A stretch of DNA of 64,000 bases from Celeribacter marinus (GCF_001308265.1 NZ_CP012023.1:2618932-2682931), one strand, 5' to 3'. Numbered from the stretch's first letter, positions 43,634 through 54,778 are shown. The notes: generated by a model not told the origin, from the sequence alone. A program made the numbers and translations.

Positions 43634-46564
43634 TTAATCAAGCGCCTCATCACAACGCCCACAGACATCCGCGTGGCTGTGCTGCCCGACGTCAGGAAGA
43701 ATTTTCCAACACCGCTGACATTTCTCGCCCTCAGCCTTTTCAAACACCACGGCAACACCCGCAGTTTCAGGCAGGCGGAACGCCTCGGACGGTGCCGGAT
43801 CGCCGGTCACGTTGATCGCCGATGTGATGCACAGATCGTCAAAATCGACGGTGGCCAAAAGATCGCGCACAGCCGCATCCTCGACGTGGACCACGGGAGC
43901 CGCCTCTAAGGACGCGCCAATCACCTTATCCTGCCGCTGGATTTCAAGCGCTGCGGTGACCACACGGCGGGTCTTGCGAATGGCGGACCATTTCGCCGCC
44001 AGTTCCGCATTTTTCCACGCCGCAGGTGTTTCGACAAAATCCTCCAAATGGATCGAGGCGTCTGTCCCGTCGAACCGCTCAAGCCAAACCTCTTCCATCG
44101 TAAAGGTCAGGATCGGCGCCAACCACCGCGTGATACGGTGATACAAGATATCAAGCACGGTGCGCGCCGCACGCCGCCGCGCTGTATCACCATCACAATA
44201 AAGCGCATCCTTGCGGATATCGAAATAGAACGCCGACAGATCCACGGTGGCAAAGTTGAACACAGCGGTCCAGACGCCCGAAAAATCGAACGTCTTGTAG
44301 CCCTCGCGCACCTGCTCATCGAGCTCGGCCAAACGGTGCAACACCCATTGCTCCAATTCGGGCATGTCCGCCGCATCCACACGGTCGGCCTCGGAAAAGT
44401 CCGCGAGCGATCCGAGCATATAGCGCATGGTGTTGCGCAAACGGCGGTAGCTATCAGCAACGCCTTTGAGGATCTCCGGCCCGATCCGCTGATCAGCGGT
44501 GTAATCGACCTGCGCCACCCAAAGGCGCGCAATATCCGCGCCGTATTGTTGGATGATCTTTTCAGGAACGATGGTGTTGCCCAGAGATTTGGACATCTTC
44601 ATGCCCTTTTCATCAAGGGTAAACCCGTGCGTCACAACGTTTTTATAGGGCGCGCGCCCCTTGGTGCCACAGGCCTGCAACAGCGATGAGTGGAACCACC
44701 CACGGTGTTGATCGGTCCCCTCAAGATAAACATCCGCGATGCCATCAGGCGTCCCATCTTCGCGATCGCGCAGCACGAATGCGTGGGTTGACCCGCTGTC
44801 AAACCACACGTCGAGCACGTCGAACACTTGGTCATAGGCGGCAGGATCGGCGATGCCGTCGAGCATCTTTTCCTTGAACCCGTCCTCATACCAAACGTCC
44901 GCGCCATGGTCCTCGAACGCGGCGGTGATACGGGCATTGAGATCGGCGTTGCGCAACAGAAAATCGGGATCGGTCGGCAATGCGCCCACTTTGGTGAAAC
45001 AGGTCAGCGGAACACCCCACGCGCGTTGACGCGACAACACCCAATCGGGACGGCTCTCGATCATCGAATATAGGCGGTTGCGACCCGTTTGCGGATGCCA
45101 TTTGACGAGCTTGTCGATCGAGGTCAGCGCACGCGAACGGATCGTGTCGCCGTACTCGCCCATACCATCGTCAATCTTGCGATCCACCGATGCGAACCAC
45201 TGTGGCGTATTGCGGAAAATCACCGGCGCTTTGGAGCGCCACGAATGTGGATAAGAGTGCGTCACGCGCCCCCGCGCAATGATGCCCCCCGCCTCGACGA
45301 GTTTGGCGATCACGGCGGTGTTGGCCTTGCCCTCTTTGCCCTTGTGATCAATCACGCGCTGATCGGCAAAGAACGGCACATGCGGCAGGAACTCACTATC
45401 CTCGCCCACGTTATGCGTCATGCGGTCGATCCAGTTGCGTTTGACGAAACACTCATAGTCGTCTGCGCCGTGGCTGGGCGCGGTATGGACAAACCCCGTC
45501 CCCGCCTCATCCGTCACGTGATCACCGTCGATCATCGGAACATCGTAATCCCAAAAACCGTCCGCGCCCTCAATGCCCGCAAACGGGTGTGCAAGCGTCA
45601 ACGCGCCAAGCTCATCCGCGCTGACATCGCGCACCTTTGTGAACTCGGTCACACGCGATTTGCCTAATGCGTCCTCGGCCAAAGCATCGGCAAAGAGGTA
45701 CAATTCGCCCGGCGCGGTCCAACTTTCCTCTTCAGTCGCATCGACACGGTATAGGCCATAAGCAATCTTTGGATTGAACGCGACCGCCTTGTTCGATGGG
45801 ATGGTCCACGGGGTCGTGGTCCAGATCACAACACGAGCCTCGGCCAAATCACCCTCAGCCCCCGACACCACCTTAAACGGCACCCAGATCGTGTGCGATT
45901 TATGGTCGTGGTATTCGATCTCGGCCTCGGCCAATGCCGTTTTCTCAACGGGCGACCACATCACAGGTTTCGAGCCTTGGTAGAGCGTGCCGTTCATCAA
46001 GAACTTCATGAACTCGTCGGCAATCACCGCCTCCGCATGGAAATCCATCGTCAGGTACGGATCAGCCCAGTTGCCAGTGATGCCCAACCGTTTGAATTCG
46101 GCGCGTTGCACGTCAATCCACTCGGCGGCAAAGGCACGACACTCTTGGCGAAAATCAATGACCGGAACGTCATCTTTGTTTTTGCCTTTCTGGCGGTATT
46201 TTTCCTCGATCTTCCACTCGATCGGCAGACCGTGACAATCCCAACCGGGGACATACCGCGCGTCAAAGCCCATCATCTGGTGCGACCGCACGATGATGTC
46301 CTTGATCGTTTTGTTGAGCGCGTGACCGATGTGCAAATGGCCGTTCGCATAGGGAGGGCCATCGTGCAACACAAACGGAGTGCGCCCCTCAGTTTTGCCG
46401 CTTTCGCGAAGGCGGTCATACACGCCGATGTCTTCCCACCGCTTGAGCCACTCAGGCTCGCGTTTGGGCAATCCCGCGCGCATCGGGAAATCGGTTTTTG
46501 GCAGATTAAGAGTTGATTTGTAGTCTGGCCCGCTATCGCTAGGCGTGGTCACGTCGGAACACAT
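43634..46564 (-). CDS. ileS: Isoleucyl-tRNA synthetase
   Basis: Class I aminoacyl-tRNA synthetase of about 976 residues. I chose the ATG at 46564 (M-C-S-D-V-T-T), preceded by AAGGA; an in-frame extension reaches 46645. The HIGH motif lies in [20 protein letters not shown], the CP1 editing domain follows and KMSKS lies in [16 protein letters not shown]. The C-terminal zinc-binding module is intact ([13 protein letters not shown] and CGRCDEAL), as in IleS type 1. No leader peptide or T-box is visible upstream. Confidence 0.96.
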   Translation of the reverse strand: MCSDVTTPSDSGPDYKSTLNLPKTDFPMRAGLPKREPEWLKRWEDIGVYDRLRESGKTEGRTPFVLHDGPPYANGHLHIGHALNKTIKDIIVRSHQMMGFDARYVPGWDCHGLPIEWKIEEKYRQKGKNKDDVPVIDFRQECRAFAAEWIDVQRAEFKRLGITGNWADPYLTMDFHAEAVIADEFMKFLMNGTLYQGSKPVMWSPVEKTALAEAEIEYHDHKSHTIWVPFKVVSGAEGDLAEARVVIWTTTPWTIPSNKAVAFNPKIAYGLYRVDATEEESWTAPGELYLFADALAEDALGKSRVTEFTKVRDVSADELGALTLAHPFAGIEGADGFWDYDVPMIDGDHVTDEAGTGFVHTAPSHGADDYECFVKRNWIDRMTHNVGEDSEFLPHVPFFADQRVIDHKGKEGKANTAVIAKLVEAGGIIARGRVTHSYPHSWRSKAPVIFRNTPQWFASVDRKIDDGMGEYGDTIRSRALTSIDKLVKWHPQTGRNRLYSMIESRPDWVLSRQRAWGVPLTCFTKVGALPTDPDFLLRNADLNARITAAFEDHGADVWYEDGFKEKMLDGIADPAAYDQVFDVLDVWFDSGSTHAFVLRDREDGTPDGIADVYLEGTDQHRGWFHSSLLQACGTKGRAPYKNVVTHGFTLDEKGMKMSKSLGNTIVPEKIIQQYGADIARLWVAQVDYTADQRIGPEILKGVADSYRRLRNTMRYMLGSLADFSEADRVDAADMPELEQWVLHRLAELDEQVREGYKTFDFSGVWTAVFNFATVDLSAFYFDIRKDALYCDGDTARRRAARTVLDILYHRITRWLAPILTFTMEEVWLERFDGTDASIHLEDFVETPAAWKNAELAAKWSAIRKTRRVVTAALEIQRQDKVIGASLEAAPVVHVEDAAVRDLLATVDFDDLCITSAINVTGDPAPSEAFRLPETAGVAVVFEKAEGEKCQRCWKILPDVGQHSHADVCGRCDEALD

Positions 46565-46812
46565 GTCTGATCGGTCCTTGAAAGGGAAAGGGTATGGCTG
46601 GTCGCGCGGCGCGGATATCTCATGCGCCTTGTCCCGGCGGCTCAACGATCACTGCGGATCAGAGCGCCGGGCTTATAATTCGTATCAGTGCGAGAGCCAC
46701 GAAATTCATGAGGCCGTTATAGGCGCGCGCTGCCACAGGGGCAAGCCTACTTGCCGCATTGCAGCCCGACACAAATCAGCGCACACTCAACCCGCAGCTT
46801 TAGGATAAAATC

Positions 46813-47232
46813 ATGACCGAACCTCGCTCTGCGATGCCGCCCAAATTTGAAATTTCACACGACGACATCGACCGTGTTCTTCGCATCTTTTACGCCAAGG
46901 TGCGCCACGATGAGACCTTGGGCGCGGTGTTTGGCGCGCATGTCGACAACTGGCCGCACCATGAGGAAAAGATCGGGCGGTTCTGGCGCAACGCAATCTT
47001 GCATGAGCGGGTCTATGACGGCGCGCCCCAGCGGGTTCACATGGCCGCTCCCGAGATCAAAGAGGGTCATTTCGCCCTCTGGCTCGGCCTGTTCGACGCG
47101 ACATTAACCGACGAGCTAGACGCGGACACAGCGCAAAAGTGGTCCGCTTTGGCACACCGCATCGGCCGCGCGTTTCGCATGGGTATCGCCCAACGCGATC
47201 AGCCAAAAGATGCCCCGCCCAAATTATTCTGA
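46813..47232 (+). CDS. Group III truncated haemoglobin
   Basis: Small haem protein of 139 residues. Features of the group III (trHbP) family are visible: helix B/C region IDRVLRIFYAKVRHDETLGA, the HVDNWPHHEEKIGRFWRNAI block and the proximal His in GHFALWLGLFD. These proteins are proposed to handle O2, NO or peroxide at low oxygen. It is divergent from ileS with a 248-base gap. Its stop overlaps the convergent ycjF stop region by nine bases. Confidence 0.9.
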   Translation: MTEPRSAMPPKFEISHDDIDRVLRIFYAKVRHDETLGAVFGAHVDNWPHHEEKIGRFWRNAILHERVYDGAPQRVHMAAPEIKEGHFALWLGLFDATLTDELDADTAQKWSALAHRIGRAFRMGIAQRDQPKDAPPKLF

Positions 47233-48237
47233 TGTCTCAGACTTGGCGAACACTCCCGTGAGCGCCCGTTTGACAAGCCCCGAAACAGACGGCTTTTTCT
47301 CCCGCAGATAAGGCAGCGGACGACAGACCTCCATCGCCGCCACGCCAACGCGGGCGGTCAGCGCACCGTTGACAACCCCCTCACCGAACCGGCGCGACAC
47401 CTTGGCCATCACGCCGCCCCCCGCCATCGTGCCGATGAGATCATCACCCACGGCAACGGCCCCCGTGGCAACCAGATGCGTGAGCACAGATTTCGTCACC
47501 CGCCATGAGCCAAGCGTGCCGGAGCGCCCGCCGTAAATCTCCGCGATACGGCGGATCATCCGCAAATTCGCCGTTAGTGCTGCAAACACATCCGCAAGCG
47601 CAAGCGGGACCAGTGCCGTGACCGTGGCCACCTGACGCGCGGCCACTTCGACCTCGCGGCGTGCGGCGGCATCAAGCGGGGCGAGCAATTCACGCTCGGC
47701 CAGATGCAACACGCCGTCCGCATCAAACACCTCCGCCTGACGCTCGGCAAACCGCTCGCGCCCCCACGCCAATTCATCGCGGGATTTATAAACGTCGAGC
47801 AATTTCTCGGTGACACCCCGCGCCGCTTTCACATCCGAATTGGCAATCGCCACCTCGGCCGCTTTGTGCAGCGTATCAATGCGTTTGAGCCGCGCAAAGG
47901 CCGACAGCTCCTTGAGCGCAATCGCAAGTAAAACAACGACAAACGCCCCCGTCAGCCCAAGGGCCGCGTAGCCCAAAACAGGGTTTCGCGCGATCAAACC
48001 CGCCACAAAATCATACGCCGATAGCGACAACACAAACACGAACAACGTGCCCAAAAGCCGCCAGAACCACCGCGCCAAGGCACTTGGTTTGCGCGCTGCC
48101 ATAACCGCCACGCGCTCCATCGCCGCGGGGCTGCGAACGGGCAAGACATCAGGCACAGGATCGGCGTTCGACGGTGTTACGGCGGGCGCATCATCAAGGT
48201 CAATCAAGATGGGGCCACTGCGTTTTGTCTCACTCAC
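47224..48237 (-). CDS. ycjF: YcjF/TIGR01620 family membrane protein
   Basis: Inner-membrane protein of 337 residues in the YcjF (DUF697) family. Two membrane segments are visible at about 52-72 and 78-100. The C-terminal DUF697 domain includes LMIRRIAEIYGGRSGTLGSW in a variant form (NLRMIRRIAEIYGGRSGTLG). It is encoded with the P-loop protein YcjX, whose stop overlaps this start by four bases, the conserved pair found in many proteobacteria and induced by phage-shock or envelope stress in enterics. Molecular role unclear. Confidence 0.87.
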   Translation of the reverse strand: MSETKRSGPILIDLDDAPAVTPSNADPVPDVLPVRSPAAMERVAVMAARKPSALARWFWRLLGTLFVFVLSLSAYDFVAGLIARNPVLGYAALGLTGAFVVVLLAIALKELSAFARLKRIDTLHKAAEVAIANSDVKAARGVTEKLLDVYKSRDELAWGRERFAERQAEVFDADGVLHLAERELLAPLDAAARREVEVAARQVATVTALVPLALADVFAALTANLRMIRRIAEIYGGRSGTLGSWRVTKSVLTHLVATGAVAVGDDLIGTMAGGGVMAKVSRRFGEGVVNGALTARVGVAAMEVCRPLPYLREKKPSVSGLVKRALTGVFAKSETSE

Positions 48238-49730
48238 AACTTATCTCCGATCAAAAACTCCGCCGCGCGATCAAGACGTATATGGGGTGGCCCCTCATGC
48301 GGGCGCAATGTCATCTGTGCGGGCAAAAACTGCATAACGCCGTATTCATCACCGAGCCACGCCGTGGCCCCTTGTCGCGCGGGCGCTAAAATATGCGCGG
48401 GATCTTGCGGCAATTCGCCCGCATAAAACGCCGCCTGTTTGCTGCCGCCCTGCCCGTCTGCCACGCGCCCCCGCACGAGGTCCAATGTCTGCCCGCCATG
48501 ATCGCGGGTTTCCTCAACGGTGGCACGAAGTGCGGCAATCGACATGGCAGAGGTCGCAGCCCCCGAATAATCCGCGCGATCACGCGCCTCTCGCACCAAC
48601 GCCTCCATAATGGCGGTCAAACGCGCGTGCTGACTGTGATGGATATGGTCCGCTTTCGTGGCCGCAAACAAAATTCTCTCGACCTTCTTTTGCCCCAAAA
48701 GGGCAAACAACCGGCCCACCCGTCCGGGGCGAAAAGCACTTAGGATATCCGCCATTGTGCGGCGCAAATCCTCGACCGCTTTGGGGCCCGCATGAATCGC
48801 CCCCAAGGCGTCCACCAACACAATCTGGCGATCGATCTTGGCAAAGTGATCTCGAAAAAACGGACGGACAACTTCGCGCTTATAGGCCTCAAAGCGGCGT
48901 TCAAATTCGCGGCGCAGCGATCCACGCGGGGCGCTCCCTTCGGGCAGTGGCGCAAACGTCAGCACAGGGGAGCCCGCCATCTCACCGGGTAGTAAAAACC
49001 GCCCCGGCGTGCAATCGGAATAACCCGCCGCGCGCGCCGCATTAAGATAGGCGGTGAACGGCTCGGCGAGTGCTTTGGCGTCCGGCTCGCTATGCGGCGC
49101 ACCCGCATCTACACAGCCCAGCGCCTCCAAAAACGCCGCCCCCTCGTCGCGTGCCTGCGCATCGGCCAACGCCTGAACAGACCAATCGGCGTAGGATTTA
49201 TCCATCAACCCGAGATCCAAAAGCCACTCCCCTGGATAATCGACAATATCCAGATGTACGGTGCGCGGGCCGGAGATTGCGCCCAAAAGTCCCGTTGGCT
49301 GCACCTTAAACGACAGGCGCAATTCGGACACGGCCCGCGTGCTTTGCGGCCAATGCGGATCGGGTGCCGTCAAGGCCGCCAAATGCGCCTCATAGTCAAA
49401 ACGTGCCACCGTATCATCGGGCTGTGGTTGCAAATAGGCCGCCGTGATCGCCGCCGATCCACCCAGTTGCGGCATCCGTCCCCGATCCAACAGGTTCGCC
49501 ACCAGCGATGTGATAAATACGGTTTTCCCCGCACGGCTCAATCCCGTGACGCCCAAGCGGATCACAGGTTCAAAAAGCGCCTCATTGACCCCGTCCTGCA
49601 CCGTTTCCACGCCACGCAAAATACGGTCCGCAATATCGTTGATGATCAAGGCTTTGCCCTTCCGCCGGTTTTCTTTGACTAACATAAGCACGTCACGCCC
49701 CCTTTCAAAGGGCTGTCTGTATCTGGCCAT
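48234..49730 (-). CDS. ycjX: YcjX family P-loop NTPase (DUF463)
   Basis: Predicted GTPase-like protein of 498 residues. The Walker A motif is GLSRAGKTVFITSL near residue 61. Later conserved blocks are HLDIVDYPGEWLLDLGLMDK (Walker B-like) and KKVERILFAATKADHIHHSQ (an NKxD-like T-K-A-D). The N-terminal 30 residues are basic and may be over-extended; a later ATG is possible. It is the first gene of the ycjX-ycjF pair and diverges from truA with only 45 bases between. Confidence 0.88.
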   Translation of the reverse strand: MARYRQPFERGRDVLMLVKENRRKGKALIINDIADRILRGVETVQDGVNEALFEPVIRLGVTGLSRAGKTVFITSLVANLLDRGRMPQLGGSAAITAAYLQPQPDDTVARFDYEAHLAALTAPDPHWPQSTRAVSELRLSFKVQPTGLLGAISGPRTVHLDIVDYPGEWLLDLGLMDKSYADWSVQALADAQARDEGAAFLEALGCVDAGAPHSEPDAKALAEPFTAYLNAARAAGYSDCTPGRFLLPGEMAGSPVLTFAPLPEGSAPRGSLRREFERRFEAYKREVVRPFFRDHFAKIDRQIVLVDALGAIHAGPKAVEDLRRTMADILSAFRPGRVGRLFALLGQKKVERILFAATKADHIHHSQHARLTAIMEALVREARDRADYSGAATSAMSIAALRATVEETRDHGGQTLDLVRGRVADGQGGSKQAAFYAGELPQDPAHILAPARQGATAWLGDEYGVMQFLPAQMTLRPHEGPPHIRLDRAAEFLIGDKL

Positions 49731-49775
49731 ATCGCGCCTCTAGACCAATCGCACGCGGCGCGTTAAAGCAGGGGC

Positions 49776-50564
49776 ATGCCCAGATATGCCCTCCTCATCG
49801 AATACAACGGCGCACCCTTTTCGGGGTGGCAACGTCAAAAAGAACACCCGTCGGTGCAACAAGCGATCGAAGAGTCCTTGCGCATTTTAGAGCCAGAGTG
49901 CGAGACCATTGGGGCGGCGGGGCGCACGGATGCGGGCGTGCATGCCATGGGTCAGGTGGCGCATTGCGATATGGTCAAGGATTGGGATCCCTTCGCGCTT
50001 GCCGCCGCGATCAATCAACATCTCAAACCCAAGCCCATCGCGATTGTAAAAGTCGCACGGGTGGCGGACGATTGGCACGCACGATTTAGCGCCTTTGAGC
50101 GGCGCTATATGTTTCGGATGATTTCGCGCCGCGCGCCGCTTGTGCATGAGGCTGGACTGGCATGGCATGTCAAACACGACATCGACGCCGCCGCGATGCA
50201 ATTGGGCGCCGACCGCCTCATCGGGCATCACGATTTTACCACGTTTCGCTCAACCATGTGCCAAGCCGACAGTCCCAACAAGACACTTGATGCCGCACGG
50301 GTCGAGGTGTTTGACGTGCCTTACGGCCAAGAAATTCGGCTCTATTTTCGCGCCCGCAGTTTTTTACATAACCAAGTGCGCTCCTTTGTCGGCACGTTGG
50401 AGCGTGTCGGTGCAGGGCGTTGGACGCCCGATGATGTCACCACCGCCCTTGAGGCGCGCGACCGCACGGCCTGTGGTCCGGTCTGCCCGCCGCACGGTTT
50501 GTATCTGATGAGTGTGGGCTATCCGAGTGACCCGCTTGGCGTCGACACATCCGAACACGGTTAA
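49776..50564 (+). CDS. truA: tRNA pseudouridine(38-40) synthase TruA
   Basis: Modifies uridines 38-40 in the anticodon stem of many tRNAs. The 262-residue protein starts [20 protein letters not shown]; the catalytic Asp is in [18 protein letters not shown], and the motif [20 protein letters not shown] is diagnostic. The length is normal. Single-gene unit, divergent from ycjX. Confidence 0.95.
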   Translation: MPRYALLIEYNGAPFSGWQRQKEHPSVQQAIEESLRILEPECETIGAAGRTDAGVHAMGQVAHCDMVKDWDPFALAAAINQHLKPKPIAIVKVARVADDWHARFSAFERRYMFRMISRRAPLVHEAGLAWHVKHDIDAAAMQLGADRLIGHHDFTTFRSTMCQADSPNKTLDAARVEVFDVPYGQEIRLYFRARSFLHNQVRSFVGTLERVGAGRWTPDDVTTALEARDRTACGPVCPPHGLYLMSVGYPSDPLGVDTSEHG

Positions 50565-50672
50565 TACGAAAGCGCTAAATTGAACGGTTTGCCGTGGGTC
50601 GGTCTTATGCCTGCCCCATTTGCGCCCGAATTGCGCACGATACCTATCGCTAGCAACCTTAGGAGATATCGT

Positions 50673-50822
50673 ATGTCACTCGCCACGCTCAGCTTTGATC
50701 AAATCGCCATGGCCGCGATGACCGTTCTTGCCCTACGCGAGGTCATGATAGTGACCCTGCCCGACCGGATTGCAGGGCCAAATGGATGGCTCGTCAATAC
50801 GAACGCGGGCGATCGCGCATAA
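50673..50822 (+). CDS. Small 49-residue protein, hypothetical
   Basis: Short gene supported by AGGAG at 50661-50665, seven bases before the ATG. The product MSLATLSFDQIAMAAMTVLA has an amphipathic to hydrophobic first half, then LREVMIVTLPDRIAGPNGWL and an acidic tail. It may be a membrane-associated small protein. A longer frame from 50580 lacks a comparable ribosome site. It is too short for firm assignment. Confidence 0.45.
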   Translation: MSLATLSFDQIAMAAMTVLALREVMIVTLPDRIAGPNGWLVNTNAGDRA

Positions 50823-50959
50823 CGCACAACTGCCCGAAAATTCAGCACACACGTAAAACGCCGCGTTTATGCCGTGGTGTTTCAGGGTCAATCATTGAAC
50901 CCATGCCGCCCGTTTGATCTAAAAATGTTAGGATTTAACAACGGCGCGGCTTTTGACCT

Positions 50960-52708
50960 ATGCAGATCGTATCATCTCAATTGCGAGCGCGCCTTGATGC
51001 GCTTTTAGTCCAGATTTATCCAGATCACGACACCGATGCGTTGCGCACACAGATAACAGACGCGTTTTGGCCCGATCCGTCCGAGCAGCGCAACCGTGCA
51101 CGCGCCCCCGGTCAAACGCTTTGGTCCGAGAAAGACAGCGTGGTCATCACCTACGGGAATTCGGTCCAAGACGGCAAACACAAGCCCCTTGATCTGCTGC
51201 ACGACTTTTTGCAACGCTATCTGATGGGCACGATCAACGGCGTGCATATCCTGCCGTTCTTTCCGTTCACCTCCGATGATGGGTTTGCGGTGACGGACTA
51301 CCGCACCGTGAATAGCACTTTGGGGGACTGGGAGGATATCGAGCGCATCGCAATCGAATTTCGCCTGATGTCCGATCTGGTGTTAAACCACGTCTCGTCA
51401 CTTTCCCATTGGTTTACCGACTACTTACAAGGGCATGCCCCCTACGATCAATTCTTTGCCGAGGCATTGCCGAGCGATGATTTGAGCGATGTTGTGCGTC
51501 CGCGCACCTCGCCGTTGCTGCGCGAAGTGGACACGGCTAACGGGACAAAACACGTCTGGTGCACCTTTAGCCATGATCAGGTTGATCTGGACTTTCACAA
51601 CCCTGAGGTCTTGCTGGAATTCTTGCGGATCATGCGGCTTCACATCAACCACGGCGTCCAGATCATCCGCCTTGATGCAGTCGCGTTCATTTGGAAAACG
51701 CTCGGTACCTCATGCGTCCACCTGCCCGAGACCCACGCCATTGTCCGCCTCATGCGTTTGCTGTGCGACTACAATGCCGATCCGGTTGTGCTCATCACCG
51801 AAACCAACGTGCCAAATGCCGAAAACCTAAGTTATTTTGGCAACCGCAACGAAGCGCATATGATCTACAACTTTTCCCTCCCGCCGCTGTTGTTGCACGC
51901 GCTGATGTCGGGAAGTGCGCTCCATCTCAACCAATGGCTGATGCGCATGCCGCCCGCACAACACGGGTGCGCCTATCTCAACTTTTCCGCATCCCATGAC
52001 GGGATCGGCGTGCGCGGCGCCGAAGGGTTGTTATCGGGGGACGAATTGGGCGACATGATTGGCGCGGTCAAAGAGTTCGGCGGGCTGATCTCCATGCGCG
52101 CGCTCGCCGATGGGTCTGAGAAGCCGTATGAAATGAACATCACCTTTTTTGACGCATGCAAAGGAACCATATTAGGCGGCCAAGACGATCTCCAATTTGA
52201 ACGGTTTTTGTGTTCACAGACCATCGTCATGGCCCTTGAGGGGGTTCCGGCCTTTTATATCCACTCCTTGCTCGGCACCCCGAACGACCATGACGGCGTT
52301 GCCAAAACCGATGTCAAACGCGCGATCAATCGCCACCGATGGGATTATCCCGCGCTGCGTGCACAACTAGATGATCCGGCCTCGATCCACGCCCGCGTGC
52401 TAGACGCGCTCAAATCCCGCATTGCGATTCGCACCGCACATAAGCCGTTCAATCCAAACGCCACACAGTTCACCATGCAACTTGGCGAAGAGATCTTTGG
52501 CCTATGGCGGCAATCACGCGAGCGCGATCAGTCTATCTTTGCCATGCATAACGTCACCGATCGCCCCGTCACCATCCCGCTCCAGTCCATCAACCTCATT
52601 GAGGGCGAGGAGTGGTGGGATATTTTGACGGGCGCGCGGATCGACCCCGCCAAACGCGACCTCACCTTTGCGCCCTATCAGTGCCGGTGGCTGTCCAACC
52701 GTCCCTAA
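50960..52708 (+). CDS. GH13_18 sugar phosphorylase (sucrose or glucosylglycerate phosphorylase-like)
   Basis: Cytosolic alpha-glucoside phosphorylase of 582 residues in glycoside hydrolase family 13 subfamily 18. The TIM-barrel motifs include VHILPFFPFTSDDGFAVTDY; the nucleophile is Asp239 in IIRLDAVAFIWK, the acid/base is Glu281 in LITETNVPN and the third acidic residue is Asp347 in SASHDGIGVRG. Members include sucrose phosphorylase and glucosylglycerate phosphorylase (E. coli YcjM); the longer form and the overall pattern favour the latter, without certainty. No transporter or sugar kinase lies beside it. Glucosylglycerate is a compatible solute in some marine bacteria. Confidence 0.82.
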   Translation: MQIVSSQLRARLDALLVQIYPDHDTDALRTQITDAFWPDPSEQRNRARAPGQTLWSEKDSVVITYGNSVQDGKHKPLDLLHDFLQRYLMGTINGVHILPFFPFTSDDGFAVTDYRTVNSTLGDWEDIERIAIEFRLMSDLVLNHVSSLSHWFTDYLQGHAPYDQFFAEALPSDDLSDVVRPRTSPLLREVDTANGTKHVWCTFSHDQVDLDFHNPEVLLEFLRIMRLHINHGVQIIRLDAVAFIWKTLGTSCVHLPETHAIVRLMRLLCDYNADPVVLITETNVPNAENLSYFGNRNEAHMIYNFSLPPLLLHALMSGSALHLNQWLMRMPPAQHGCAYLNFSASHDGIGVRGAEGLLSGDELGDMIGAVKEFGGLISMRALADGSEKPYEMNITFFDACKGTILGGQDDLQFERFLCSQTIVMALEGVPAFYIHSLLGTPNDHDGVAKTDVKRAINRHRWDYPALRAQLDDPASIHARVLDALKSRIAIRTAHKPFNPNATQFTMQLGEEIFGLWRQSRERDQSIFAMHNVTDRPVTIPLQSINLIEGEEWWDILTGARIDPAKRDLTFAPYQCRWLSNRP

Positions 52709-52714
52709 GAGGCA

Positions 52715-53560
52715 TCAAACACGCAAACGCGCCGCGTGCCATTCCAGATGCTCCGCCATAAACGTCGAGATAAAGTAGTACGAATGATCGTACCCCTCTT
52801 GCATGCGCAGGGTGACCGGCTGATCCGCCGCGGCACAAGCCGCCGCCAACAAATCGGGCTTGAGTTGTGTCTCTAGGAAATTATCGCCCGTGCCTTGATC
52901 GACCAAAATATCCGCAACTCGTGCGCCATCCTCGATCAACGCGCAGGCATCATAGGTCCGCCACGCCGCGCGATCAGCCCCCAGATATCCCGAAAGCGCC
53001 TTTTCGCCCCACGGACAATTGAGCGGCGACACAATCGGTGCAAACGCCGATACCGATTTGTATTGATCGCGATTGCGCAGCGCGATCGTGAGCGCGCCAT
53101 GTCCGCCCATCGAATGCCCCATGATCGCAACACGGCTTATATCGGCGGGAAAGTCCGCGCCAATCAGCGCATGCAATTCGCGCTCGATATAGTCACGCAT
53201 GTTGTAATGCTGACCAAACGGCGCCTCGGTCGCATTGACGTAAAACCCCGCCCCAAGGCCGAAATCATACGCCCCCTCGGCATCATCCGGCACATCCGCG
53301 CCGCGCGGGCTTGTGTCCGGCGCAACAAAGATCAGTCCCAACGCGGCACAGGCCGCGCGATACTCGCCCTTTTCCGTCACGTTGGCCTGCGAACAGGTCA
53401 GCCCCGACAGGTAAATCACCACGGGCAGGGTCGCCCCCGCCGCGTGATCAGGCACAAACACGGAAAATTCCATGTCCGTTCCCGTTGCGGATGAGGCATG
53501 TTTATAGACGCCCTGCGTACCGCCGTGGCTGCGGATTTTCGAAATGACTTCAAGGCTCAT
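52715..53560 (-). CDS. fghA: S-formylglutathione hydrolase
   Basis: Esterase D family serine hydrolase of 281 residues; hydrolyses S-formylglutathione to formate and glutathione. The nucleophile elbow is MGHSMGGHGAL, the acidic residue is in QGTGDNFLE and the His is in GYDHSYYFISTF. The N-terminus has the family block LPVVIYLSGLTCSQANVTEK. It starts three bases after the adhC stop, so both enzymes come from one transcript, forming the glutathione-dependent formaldehyde pathway. Confidence 0.95.
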   Translation of the reverse strand: MSLEVISKIRSHGGTQGVYKHASSATGTDMEFSVFVPDHAAGATLPVVIYLSGLTCSQANVTEKGEYRAACAALGLIFVAPDTSPRGADVPDDAEGAYDFGLGAGFYVNATEAPFGQHYNMRDYIERELHALIGADFPADISRVAIMGHSMGGHGALTIALRNRDQYKSVSAFAPIVSPLNCPWGEKALSGYLGADRAAWRTYDACALIEDGARVADILVDQGTGDNFLETQLKPDLLAAACAAADQPVTLRMQEGYDHSYYFISTFMAEHLEWHAARLRV

Positions 53561-53563
53561 AGA

Positions 53564-54673
53564 TCAAAATACCACAACAGAACGGATGCTTTCGCCCGCA
53601 TGCATCAAATCAAAACCCTTATTGATCTCGTCAAGTGTGAGAACATGGGTGATCATCGGATCAATCTCGATCTTGCCGTTCATGTACCAATCCACGATTT
53701 TTGGCACATCTGTGCGGCCTTTCGCGCCGCCGAATGCCGTGCCTTGCCAAACGCGCCCTGTGACCAACTGGAACGGACGGGTGGAGATTTCCTTGCCCGC
53801 TTCGGCCACGCCAATCACGGTTGAGACGCCCCAGCCACGGTGGCACGCTTCCAACGCCTGACGCATCACCGTGGTGTTGCCGGTGCAATCAAATGTGTAA
53901 TCCGCGCCGCCATCGGTCAGCGCCACGAGGTGTTCGACGATATCGCCATCGATCTCGGACGGGTTAACGAAATGAGTCATGCCGAACCGTTCGCCCCACG
54001 CCTTTTTGTCGTTGTTGAGGTCCACACCGATGATTTTATCCGCACCGACCATCCGCGCGCCTTGCAGTACGTTGAGACCAATCCCTCCGAGGCCGAACAC
54101 GATGACGTTTGCCCCCGCTTCGACCTTGGCCGTGTTGGTGATCGCACCGACCCCCGTGGTCACGCCACAGCCGACATAACAGGCCTTGTCAAACGGCGCA
54201 TCGGGACGAATTTTGGCCACCGCAATCTCTGGCACGACGATGAAATTCGAGAACGTGGAACAGCCCATGTAGTGATAAATTGTCTCGCCTTTGTAGCTCA
54301 TGCGCGAAGTGCCATCGGGCATCACGCCCTTGCCTTGTGTCGCGCGGATGGCGGTACACAGGTTGGTTTTGCCCGACAGACAGGATTTACACTGGCGGCA
54401 TTCCGGCGTGTAAAGCGGGATCACGTGGTCGTCGGGTTGAACCGATTTGACGCCCGCGCCCACCGCGCGCACAATCCCCGCCCCCTCATGGCCAAGCACG
54501 GCGGGGAACAATCCCTCGCTGTCTAACCCGTCAAGCGTGTAGGCGTCCGTGTGACAAATACCTGTTGCCATAATCTCGACCAGAACCTCGCCCTCTTTGG
54601 GGCCTTCTAGATCGATCTCGACAATTTCGAGGGGTTTGTTGGCTTCAAAAGCGACAGCGGCACGGGTCTTCAT
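53564..54673 (-). CDS. adhC: S-(hydroxymethyl)glutathione dehydrogenase (class III alcohol dehydrogenase)
   Basis: Zinc-dependent enzyme of 369 residues oxidising S-(hydroxymethyl)glutathione, formed from formaldehyde, to S-formylglutathione with NAD. It also reduces S-nitrosoglutathione. I chose the ATG at 54673; the long upstream extension is not conserved-looking. The catalytic zinc site is [15 protein letters not shown] with GHEGAGIV, the structural zinc site is [15 protein letters not shown] and the Rossmann motif is [15 protein letters not shown]. The gene diverges from the LysR gene. Confidence 0.95.
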   Translation of the reverse strand: MKTRAAVAFEANKPLEIVEIDLEGPKEGEVLVEIMATGICHTDAYTLDGLDSEGLFPAVLGHEGAGIVRAVGAGVKSVQPDDHVIPLYTPECRQCKSCLSGKTNLCTAIRATQGKGVMPDGTSRMSYKGETIYHYMGCSTFSNFIVVPEIAVAKIRPDAPFDKACYVGCGVTTGVGAITNTAKVEAGANVIVFGLGGIGLNVLQGARMVGADKIIGVDLNNDKKAWGERFGMTHFVNPSEIDGDIVEHLVALTDGGADYTFDCTGNTTVMRQALEACHRGWGVSTVIGVAEAGKEISTRPFQLVTGRVWQGTAFGGAKGRTDVPKIVDWYMNGKIEIDPMITHVLTLDEINKGFDLMHAGESIRSVVVF

Positions 54674-54778
54674 AAGGGTACTCCAAATTGGTGCGGGCCG
54701 ACAAAAGGCCCGACGGAAAGCCGACGACAAGCAGACGGAAGGCCGACACGAAAAATACACCCGTGCCAGCTTTTCTTT

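Noticed and set aside
46565-46812. T-box or other leader regulation before ileS
   Set aside because: No specifier-loop or antiterminator-like structure could be recognised, and T-boxes are not expected in alphaproteobacteria.
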